Of a stretch of 38,903 nt of DNA, positions 32,420 to 38,903 are shown piece by piece. The translations under genes were made by a program, and so were the position numbers. This DNA comes from an uncultured Holdemanella sp. (GTDB taxonomy: Bacteria > Bacillota_I > Bacilli_A > Erysipelotrichales > Erysipelotrichaceae), in contig NZ_CAKVMR010000016.1 of NCBI RefSeq assembly GCF_934772795.1, forward strand, positions 1 to 38,903, in the 5' to 3' direction. The notes beneath the pieces are model-generated. The model saw only the letters and a program-made list of their open reading frames with translations, did no database searches and was not told the origin of the DNA. The stretch's first letter is position 1; the number at the start of each line of letters is the position of its first letter.

Positions 32420-33884
32420 GGAATACCTCTTTTGTACTTTCACATACCACATCTTTCATTGAAGCTACATCAATGACTTTATTGTGTAAAACTTCAAGAT
32501 CTTGAAGTTCACTTAATTGAGTTGGAATGGCATCCTGACAATATTCTGACAAATCTTGCATAGCCTTCCATTCATTATCTTCTGTATAACCCAATGCTTT
32601 TAAAACATCCTGACTGAATTTATAAGGTGAAGCTGTAGCCAAAGAAATAATAGGACGATTTTTACATTCTTTTGCGACTTTGTACGCAATCGCAGAATGC
32701 GGATCTAAAACATAGTTTGCCTTATCATAAACCAATTTGATTTCTTCACTTGTTTCTTTGTCATCTACACTGCCACACGCAAATAAGTTTTGAATAGTTT
32801 TAAATGTCTCATCATCAATCTGATAACGACCCTTTTCATTTAATTCCTGCATCCATTTCGATACTTTTTGCGTATCCTTATTTGATGCATAATACAATAA
32901 TCTTTCTAAGTTTGAACTAATCAAAATATCCATACTTGGCGAAATAGTTTGGATAAAATCACGATTTCGATCATAGATACCTGTCGTTAAAAAATCTGTT
33001 AATACACGATTCGCGTTGCTGGCAACATAGAATTTTTCTACTGGCAACCCCATTAAATACGCATAATATCCAGCTAAAACATCTCCAAAGTTTCCAGTTG
33101 GGACACTAAATGAAACTTTATCCCCTAATTTGATAGCACCTTGATGAACTAATTGTTTGTAGCTATCAAAATAGTAGACGATTTGAGGAACCAAACGACC
33201 CACGTTAATGGAATTGGCACTTGTCAAAAGAATATTTTGTTTCGCACAATACGCATTCAACTCTGAATCCAAGAACAAGTGTTTTACTTGGCTTTGTGCA
33301 TCATCAAAATTACCTTGAATTCCAAACACATTCACATTCTTTCCTTTTTGCGTAACCATCTGACGATATTGAATGGCACTGACCTTTTGATCTGGATAAA
33401 AAACATTGATACCAATATTTTCTACATCACAAAAGCCAGATAGAGCAGCTTTACCTGTATCTCCACTTGTGGCGGTTAAAATCAATGCTTTTTGGTTCGT
33501 AGTTTTTAAAGCACAGGACATTAATTGTGGTAAAAGAGTTAACGCAACATCTTTAAAGGCACATGTAGGACCGTGGAAAAGTTCTAAGACATAAATATCA
33601 TCTACTTTTTTTACAGGTGTGATCTCTTTTTTAGAGAAAGAATTCGCATATGCATTTTCAACACATGCCTCTAATTCTTCCTTAGTATAATCTGTTAGAA
33701 GATGTGAAAGAATATAAACGGCATTTTCTTTATAAGACTTTGAACATATTAAAGATAGATCTAAATGAATCTGATCCAAAGTTGGAAGTACGTATAAACC
33801 TCCATCTGGGCTCATTCCATTTAGTATGGCTTGCTTGCTGGAAACGCTTTGGTGTACGTCTCTTGTAGAAATATAATCGTTCAT
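32412..33884 (-). CDS. thrC: Threonine synthase (long form)
   Basis: A PLP enzyme that turns O-phosphohomoserine into threonine. The ATG at 33884 has AAGGAGG 6 bases before it; an upstream extension is unsupported. The 490-residue product is the long form with its own N-terminal domain, as in E. coli and yeast, not the 350-residue Bacillus form. Lys111 in GPTCAFKDVALTLLPQ should bind PLP. TATSGDTGKAAL and FSVPTGNFGDVLAGYYA are further signatures, the latter holding the phosphate. It is divergent from hom across about 90 bases. Confidence 0.94.
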   Translation of the reverse strand: MNDYISTRDVHQSVSSKQAILNGMSPDGGLYVLPTLDQIHLDLSLICSKSYKENAVYILSHLLTDYTKEELEACVENAYANSFSKKEITPVKKVDDIYVLELFHGPTCAFKDVALTLLPQLMSCALKTTNQKALILTATSGDTGKAALSGFCDVENIGINVFYPDQKVSAIQYRQMVTQKGKNVNVFGIQGNFDDAQSQVKHLFLDSELNAYCAKQNILLTSANSINVGRLVPQIVYYFDSYKQLVHQGAIKLGDKVSFSVPTGNFGDVLAGYYAYLMGLPVEKFYVASNANRVLTDFLTTGIYDRNRDFIQTISPSMDILISSNLERLLYYASNKDTQKVSKWMQELNEKGRYQIDDETFKTIQNLFACGSVDDKETSEEIKLVYDKANYVLDPHSAIAYKVAKECKNRPIISLATASPYKFSQDVLKALGYTEDNEWKAMQDLSEYCQDAIPTQLSELQDLEVLHNKVIDVASMKDVVCESTKEVFHD

Positions 33885-33895
33885 GAGAATCCTCC

Positions 33896-33924
33896 TTGAA
33901 AATCTATATTCCATATGATACAAT
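33896..33924 (+). promoter_or_regulatory. Promoter of the hom-lysC-asd operon
   Basis: A -35 TTGAAA (33896-33901) and -10 TACAAT (33919-33924) are 17 bases apart. The start point would be near 33931, leaving a leader of about 44 bases with no room for an attenuator or riboswitch. The divergent thrC promoter must share this 90-base gap but has no clear boxes. Confidence 0.65.
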
Positions 33925-33974
33925 GTTCACACTTTAAAAACAAGTGTTTTCTAAAAAGATACAGGAGGAACGAT

Positions 33975-35087
33975 ATGAACGCAGTTATCTTAGGTTATGG
34001 AGTTGTCGGAAAAGGGATTGAAATCCTGGCAAAGTCATTGGATGATATCAATATAAAATACGTTTATGTACGTAAAGAAAAAGAAAACTTACCTTATTTT
34101 TCTAACAATGAAGATATGGTAGTTCAAGATGATATTGATATCGTTTTTGAATGCTTAAACGGATTAGAACCCGCCAACACATTGATTCAAAAAGCTTTGA
34201 AAAAAGGAAAACATGTCATCAGTTCAAATAAAGCTGTTGTCGCAACCTATCTCGATACCTATTTAGAACTTGAAAAAGAGTATGGAGGAAGCATTCAGGT
34301 AGAAGCTTGTGTTGCAGGTGGTATACCATTTATTGATGCCCTATTAAAGCTAAAAAGACTTGAACCACTACAAGGCTATGAAGGTATTTTTAATGGTACA
34401 AGCAACTACATTTTAGATTCTATGCAAAAAAACAACTTAGATTTTGAGGACGTTTTAAAACAAGCTCAAGATAAAGGATATGCTGAAAAAGATCCATCTA
34501 ACGATATTGATGGTGTTGACGTATATTATAAGACTAAAATTTCTAACAGCTTGGCCTTCAATACACCAATTGTTGACATTCCATATTATGCTGGTATTCG
34601 TACAATCAAAATGTTGGACATTAAATTCATCAAAATGAACAACAAAGTGTTGCGTCATTTATCCATTTCAAGGCAAATTGGCGATAAGATTATTTCCATT
34701 ATTGCGCCTTGCTGCATGGATGAAAGTGATTTTTTAGCCAATGTCCCAAACAACTACAACGCCCAAAAAATCCTATCTCACAGCTTTGATACACTAGGCT
34801 ATTATGGTCAGGGCGCTGGCCAATTACCTACAGCGCAGGCCATGGTACAGAATGCTTTAGATACACTTGAAAATAAAGAAAGAAAAATTGTTTATTCGAC
34901 ACCAAAAGAATTTGATACGTCTCTATTAAAAGAAACGTGGCTAATTCGTAGTGATGTTGCCCTAGAGAATTACTATCCTATTCAAAAGAAAGAAGCAAAC
35001 TATTACTGGATTGAAAACCAGGATATGTCAATCATTAAGAAAGTTAAGGAATTAGATAAAAATAGTTTTATCGCATTATGGAGGTAG
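33975..35087 (+). CDS. hom: Homoserine dehydrogenase without an ACT domain
   Basis: Reduces aspartate semialdehyde to homoserine. The ATG at 33975 is preferred because CAGGAGG precedes it and the protein opens MNAVILGYGVVGKG, the dinucleotide-binding loop. Other landmarks are SSNKAVVA, GGIPFIDALLKLKRLEP, NGTSNYILDSM and GYAEKDPSNDIDGVD, the catalytic region. The product is 370 residues; Bacillus Hom has about 430, and the missing part is the C-terminal ACT domain that senses threonine. The gene lies 4 bases before lysC. Confidence 0.92.
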   Translation: MNAVILGYGVVGKGIEILAKSLDDINIKYVYVRKEKENLPYFSNNEDMVVQDDIDIVFECLNGLEPANTLIQKALKKGKHVISSNKAVVATYLDTYLELEKEYGGSIQVEACVAGGIPFIDALLKLKRLEPLQGYEGIFNGTSNYILDSMQKNNLDFEDVLKQAQDKGYAEKDPSNDIDGVDVYYKTKISNSLAFNTPIVDIPYYAGIRTIKMLDIKFIKMNNKVLRHLSISRQIGDKIISIIAPCCMDESDFLANVPNNYNAQKILSHSFDTLGYYGQGAGQLPTAQAMVQNALDTLENKERKIVYSTPKEFDTSLLKETWLIRSDVALENYYPIQKKEANYYWIENQDMSIIKKVKELDKNSFIALWR

Positions 35088-35091
35088 TCAT

Positions 35092-36411
35092 ATGTTAAAA
35101 ATCACAAAATTTGGTGGTTCTAGTGTTGCAAATGCAGAACAATTCAAAAAAATCAAAAACATTATTCAACAAGATCCAACACGCCGATACATCGTTGTAT
35201 CGGCTCCTGGAAAACGTTTTGCGGCCGACAACAAAATCACAGATCTGCTTTACTTATTAGATGCCCACAGAAAATACCATGTGGATGCATCGAGTGTCTT
35301 TAAACTCATCAAAAACCGTTTCATCGAAATCAAAAATGAACTGGGCCTAAAACAACCTATTGAAAAAGAGTTGGATGCCTTTTACACCAATCTTAACCAA
35401 ATGTCCCAAGCTGTTATAGTCAGTCGTGGTGAATACTTCTGTGCTAAATTAATGGCTGAATACCTAGGTTATGCCTTTGTGGATGCCAAAGATATTATTC
35501 GTTTTAAATTAGATAAATCCATCGACTGGGATGCGACCAGCGCAAAACTACAAGCCAAATATGCCCAATATGACCACTTTGTTTTCCCAGGCTTCTATGG
35601 TACAAGTGCGAATGGACATATTCAAGTCTTCCCACGTGGTGGAGGCGATATTACGGGTGCTATTTTGGCAAAATGTCTACATGCCGACGTATATGAAAAC
35701 TGGACTGATGTATCTGGATTTCTAATGGCGGATCCTACAATTGTTCAAAACCCAAAAGGAATTACTCATATCACATATTCAGAATTAAGAGAACTTTCAT
35801 ATATGGGAGCCAGTGTCCTTCATGAAGAAGCTATTTTCCCAGTTAAAGAAGCCAATATTCCAATCCACATTTTAAATACCAATCGTCCTCAAGATGCAGG
35901 AACCATCATCCAAGAACATTCAAAAGTAAAAAGCGGATATCCAATTACAGGTATTGCGGGTAAAAAAGATTTTATGTCTATCTATGTTTACAAAAAGCAT
36001 ATGTCAAATGAAGTTGGTTTCATTCGTAAAGCTCTATCTATTCTAGAAAAATACCACATCAGTATTGAACACATTCCTAGTGGAATTGACTCATTTAATA
36101 TTGTTGTAGAGAAAAAAGAAATTGAAGAAAGTCTTTATGAAATCTTGGCGCACTTCAAAGATGAACTAAAGCCAGATAAATTAACTGTCCAAGATGATTT
36201 AGCTTTAATTTCTACAGTTGGTAAAAACATGTCAGATAAGCCAGGTACAAGTGGTAAATTATTTGGTGCTTTAGGTAAAAACAACATCAACATTGTCATG
36301 ATTGCCCAAGGTAGTGATGAAATCAATATTACAGTGGGAGTTAAGAAAAAAGACTTCACAAAAACAGTCCAAGTTATATATGATACTTTCGTAGGAGGAA
36401 ATGAAGAATGA
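35092..36411 (+). CDS. lysC: Aspartate kinase
   Basis: Phosphorylates aspartate, the first step toward lysine, methionine and threonine. The 439-residue product opens with KFGGSSVAN (6-14), has SRGEYFCAKLMAEYL and the substrate region FPRGGGDITGAI, and ends in two ACT domains (about 300-365 and 375-435) that mediate feedback inhibition. The sequence alone does not tell whether lysine, threonine or both inhibit it. Within this pathway it is the only enzyme here that retains ACT domains. It is between hom and asd, overlapping asd by 4 bases. Confidence 0.94.
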   Translation: MLKITKFGGSSVANAEQFKKIKNIIQQDPTRRYIVVSAPGKRFAADNKITDLLYLLDAHRKYHVDASSVFKLIKNRFIEIKNELGLKQPIEKELDAFYTNLNQMSQAVIVSRGEYFCAKLMAEYLGYAFVDAKDIIRFKLDKSIDWDATSAKLQAKYAQYDHFVFPGFYGTSANGHIQVFPRGGGDITGAILAKCLHADVYENWTDVSGFLMADPTIVQNPKGITHITYSELRELSYMGASVLHEEAIFPVKEANIPIHILNTNRPQDAGTIIQEHSKVKSGYPITGIAGKKDFMSIYVYKKHMSNEVGFIRKALSILEKYHISIEHIPSGIDSFNIVVEKKEIEESLYEILAHFKDELKPDKLTVQDDLALISTVGKNMSDKPGTSGKLFGALGKNNINIVMIAQGSDEINITVGVKKKDFTKTVQVIYDTFVGGNEE

Positions 36412-37391
36412 CAACAATCGCAATTGCCGGTGCTACAGGTGCTGTAGGACAACAAATGTTAGAATGCTTAAAAGAAAGAAACATTCAGGCTAACCTTAAA
36501 TTATTAGCTAGTGCCAGATCAAAAGGAAAAGAAATCGATGGACATATTGTTGAAGAATTGACAAAAGAAAGCTTTCAAGGTGTTAACTATGTATTAGGTG
36601 CAACAGGAAATGACGTCACAAAAATGTGGATGCCATGGGCCAAAGAAGCAGGATGTATCGTTGTTGATAATTCAAGTGCATTTCGTTTAGACAAAGACGT
36701 TCCTTTAGTCATTCCTGAAGTGAATAAAGAAGACATTAAAAATCATCATGGCTTGATTGCCAATCCAAACTGTGCAACAATTATTGCCCTTGTAGCCTTA
36801 CAAGCTTTACATAAAAAATATCACATTAAACGCATGATCGTAACAACATTCCAAGCTGTATCAGGTGCTGGTGTTCAAGGAATTGAAGATTTAAAAAATC
36901 AAATTGAAGATGAAAGCATCCCATCAAAAGCTTTCCCTTATCAAATCGCATTTAACTTAATTCCTCAAATTGGAGATTTTGATGATTTAGGTATCTCAAA
37001 AGAAGAATGGAAGATGCAAAACGAGGCAAGAAAAATGTGGCACGATGATGCTTTAAAAGTAAACTGTACTTGTGTGCGTGTACCGATTTGGCGTTCTCAC
37101 TCTGAAAGTATCACGATCGAATGTGAAAAAGAAGTGGATGTCAATGAGGCTAGAGAATTATTAGCTCATGCTGATGGCGTAGTGTTAAAGGATGATCCAA
37201 AAAATCACATCTATCCAATGCCAAAGGATACGACAAACCAAGACTTAGTCTATGTTGGAAGAATTCGTAAAGACATCACGGATGAAACAAATCATACATT
37301 ATCTTTATTCTGTTGTGGAGACCAGATTCGTAAGGGTGCTGCTACAAATGCAGTCCAAATTCTAGAAGAATTATTAAAGGCAAACGATTAA
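36408..37391 (+). CDS. asd: Aspartate-semialdehyde dehydrogenase
   Basis: Reduces aspartyl phosphate to aspartate semialdehyde with NADPH. The 327-residue protein shows the Rossmann loop GATGAVGQQML (8-18), the catalytic Cys122 in NPNCATI, TTFQAVSGAG, and RVPIWRSHSESI with the active-site His231. The residue before the His is Ser where many homologues have Gly, a mild oddity. The start codon overlaps the lysC stop (ATGA). A terminator overlaps its own end, closing the operon. Confidence 0.95.
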   Translation: MTTIAIAGATGAVGQQMLECLKERNIQANLKLLASARSKGKEIDGHIVEELTKESFQGVNYVLGATGNDVTKMWMPWAKEAGCIVVDNSSAFRLDKDVPLVIPEVNKEDIKNHHGLIANPNCATIIALVALQALHKKYHIKRMIVTTFQAVSGAGVQGIEDLKNQIEDESIPSKAFPYQIAFNLIPQIGDFDDLGISKEEWKMQNEARKMWHDDALKVNCTCVRVPIWRSHSESITIECEKEVDVNEARELLAHADGVVLKDDPKNHIYPMPKDTTNQDLVYVGRIRKDITDETNHTLSLFCCGDQIRKGAATNAVQILEELLKAND

Positions 37392-37411
37392 TTTCGCTTG
37401 CCTCTTTTTTT
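37379..37411 (+). terminator. Terminator after asd
   Basis: GGCAAACGA (37379-37387) pairs with TCGCTTGCC (37394-37402) with one mismatch, followed by a T-run. The stem includes the last asd codons. Confidence 0.75.
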
Positions 37412-37420
37412 AATTGGCTT

Positions 37421-37588
37421 AACAGATGCATTGGTGATATGTTGATGTATAAAAATGGTATCCCTATTTCTAATGTTAAAGATTTTCTTGGTCTTTCTGA
37501 TATCTCAACTACATCAAGATATGCCTACGCAGATAATGAAGATATTAAAAAAGCTCTTGAGACAGTTCAAGAAAAATTATCTCATTAA
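37421..37588 (+). pseudogene. C-terminal remnant of a tyrosine recombinase (integrase)
   Basis: A frame ending in TAA at 37588 encodes MLMYKNGIPISNVKDFLG, then ISTTSRYAYADNEDIKKAL. This is the classic end of a tyrosine recombinase, with Tyr in the RYAYAD segment as the probable nucleophile. The preceding RHxxG motif is altered to RCIG, and everything upstream is lost just after the asd terminator. It marks a former integrated element. In the 453-base gap up to the lipoprotein gene, only this remnant, one 21-codon frame and a terminator were found. Confidence 0.65.
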
Positions 37589-37686
37589 GTGTTAAAGAAA
37601 AGAAGTGGAAAGGAAAAGATTTACTAAAATATTGTGGCTTAGAGTAAAAAACATTATCTTCAATTATTAATTCTAGATACACGATT

Positions 37687-37752
37687 TTATAAGGTTATAT
37701 TTAAATAATTAGAGATAATCTTTTTCTGAATATAATCTCTCGGTTTCGTCAT
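37687..37752 (-). pseudogene. Truncated start of an unknown gene
   Basis: The ATG at 37752 has AAAGGAG 8 bases before it and opens a 21-codon frame (MTKPRDYIQKKI then a short unrelated-looking end). The strong ribosome site and the natural-looking first 12 codons suggest the 5' end of a real gene from a mobile element, cut off by a deletion. I do not recognise the family, and a very short intact gene is possible. Confidence 0.3.
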
Positions 37753-37784
37753 GTCTGGTCGCTCCTTTCTGCCTATTGGCATAG

Positions 37785-37815
37785 AAAAAAGGACAATCGA
37801 TTTTCTCGGCTGTCC
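37785..37815 (-). terminator. Terminator after the lipoprotein gene
   Basis: GGACAATCGA (37791-37800) pairs with TCGGCTGTCC (37806-37815) with one mismatch, and six T follow on the minus strand. Confidence 0.75.
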
Positions 37816-37844
37816 CTTATGGGTAAGTATGCAATTGTGAAAAG

Positions 37845-38522
37845 TTAGTTCTCGTCAAACTTCTGAATATCTCCGTAATCTTTAAGTTCACTATTTTCAA
37901 AAAGCTGTTGGAAATTATCATTATCCAAAAATAACACATTTCCGCTTGAAGTCAATGGCAACATACAGCTATCCGCTTTAAGGGTTTCTGCTGGATTGTC
38001 TATTAAAACAATCAGCGGTTTTTTTGCCTCTATTGGCTCTGCGGCTCCAAGTGTTACATTTACAGGAAACGCAAACAAACTGCCATCTTCATATTCATAC
38101 AGTCCTATTCCTTCCGGCAACACGCTTCCATCGTTTGTTAATATAGGCATCTGAGTTTCTAAAAATATTTGCATATCTTTTGACAGATTACTATACTCTA
38201 TGGGCTTTAATTTTTCCAAGTCGCCAAAGCGTTCAATCCATTGAGGATTTGTAAACACTAAATGGTCATAATTTCCCAATTCAGCAGAAAGCTCAATAGC
38301 ACTGTCCATTACATAAGATAAAAGCAAATTCTCCTCTTGTTCAGACAATAAATTTTTTCCGGCAGTTGTCAATTCTTCATCTTCGCATACTGTATCTATA
38401 TCTGCATATGATATAAAACTAATTCCTGTCATATCGTATTCAGCAAGTTTATTTGTATTTCCACACCCAGCCAAACTAAACATGAGCGCCAATACAAATA
38501 TGACTATAATTTTATGTTTCAT
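37845..38522 (-). CDS. Unrecognised lipoprotein
   Basis: A secreted protein anchored by lipid. The ATG at 38522 has GGAGGT just before it; an ATG 12 bases earlier lies within that site. The 225-residue product begins with a signal peptide (KHKIIVIFVLALMFS) ending in the lipobox LAGC, with Cys20 as the lipidated residue. The mature part is acidic, contains no catalytic motif I can name, and has a Leu/Val-rich stretch (KKPLIVLIDN) in the second half. It lies between mobile-element debris on both sides and probably arrived with it. The function is unknown. Confidence 0.75.
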   Translation of the reverse strand: MKHKIIVIFVLALMFSLAGCGNTNKLAEYDMTGISFISYADIDTVCEDEELTTAGKNLLSEQEENLLLSYVMDSAIELSAELGNYDHLVFTNPQWIERFGDLEKLKPIEYSNLSKDMQIFLETQMPILTNDGSVLPEGIGLYEYEDGSLFAFPVNVTLGAAEPIEAKKPLIVLIDNPAETLKADSCMLPLTSSGNVLFLDNDNFQQLFENSELKDYGDIQKFDEN

Positions 38523-38592
38523 AGATACCTCCATTTTATATTTGGCTTAACTAGCAATTTGGTGACATTGCTATAATTCTACTTTTTATCAC

Positions 38593-38903
38593 TTATGCGA
38601 ACAACCATTCGTTTTTCAATCTAAATAGTACGTACTGTAACTTTTCTGTATTATCCATTTCTTGCGTTTCTCTTTGCATGACAAAAAGAGCATTGTAACG
38701 ATTTATATATTTCGATGCTACTCCCTTATCTTTTTGCAACCCTTCTTCAATTCATTTGTGAAAGCTGTTCACTGTATTTAAATGATTGAATTTATCATAT
38801 GACTCATGACTGATTAATACTTTCTTTGTGCAGTTCTTACTTTCTAAAAGTTCGTTGTAGCTGTTTGAACCATCTAGCATTACAAAAGATTTTGATTCAA
38901 GAC
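38593..38903 (-). pseudogene. IS1595-type transposase remnant with an in-frame stop
   Basis: The minus-strand frame runs off the right window edge. It encodes the C-terminal half of an IS1595-type transposase, with HLNTVNSFHK, then EEGLQKDKGVASKYINRYN. The codon after FHK is TGA (38754-38752), where relatives have Trp (TGG), so one base change broke the gene. The frame reopens and ends at a TAA (38595-38593). The part beyond the window cannot be judged. Confidence 0.75.

Noticed and set aside
1..38903. CRISPR arrays, tRNA or rRNA genes, or an intact prophage
   Set aside because: No regularly spaced repeats, cloverleaf-like segments or phage structural genes were seen; the only mobile material is the IS copy and the remnants listed.

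Overview
The window looks like chromosomal DNA of a low-G+C Gram-positive gut bacterium. The AT-rich sequence, strong AGGAGG ribosome sites, T-box leader, class B sortase, FakA/Asp23 pair and mannose-family PTS all fit Firmicutes. The overall style suggests Erysipelotrichia, but that placement is an inference: there is no rRNA or marker gene to test it. Both edges lie in insertion-sequence material, so they may be contig ends.

Layout. 1-2.1 kb: a complete IS1634-type element. 2.2-7.3 kb: HtrA protease, L-lactate dehydrogenase, a metallophosphoesterase, and a CstA-family transporter behind a T-box leader whose specifier reads as isoleucine. 7.3-7.9 kb: a scrap of an ISL3-type transposase. 7.9-13.7 kb (minus strand): fakA and its Asp23-family partner, then divIB, murB, murG and a class B sortase. 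13.8-23.7 kb: an amino-sugar region with nagB, gatZ/kbaZ, a full mannose-family PTS of the AgaVWEF type split over two transcription units, the AgaS deaminase, an M20 amidohydrolase and a LacX-like epimerase. Two small unrecognised genes follow the PTS. 23.7-29.8 kb: a Cof-type phosphatase, a structured intergenic element, the run ppaC-pepT-malic enzyme-patatin, and HU. 29.9-37.4 kb: the aspartate-to-threonine pathway as two divergent operons, hom-lysC-asd and thrC-thrB-thrR followed by a membrane protein and maf. 37.4-38.9 kb: a decayed mobile region with a tyrosine-recombinase tail, an unknown lipoprotein and a broken IS1595-type transposase.

How it works together. Galactosamine or N-acetylgalactosamine would be imported and phosphorylated by the PTS. 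AgaS would convert galactosamine-6-phosphate to tagatose-6-phosphate, and GatZ would support aldol cleavage of the bisphosphate. The promoters of gatZ and agaS share a detailed architecture: the same 19-base box lies 55-56 bases before a perfect TATAAT, with two further matching blocks and no good -35. That links these two separate genes into one regulon, probably activator-driven. CcpA-type cre sites lie at nagB and at the PTS EIIB gene. The other main points of interest are the isoleucine T-box on cstA and an OCRE-like tyrosine-rich tail on the cell-division protein DivIB.
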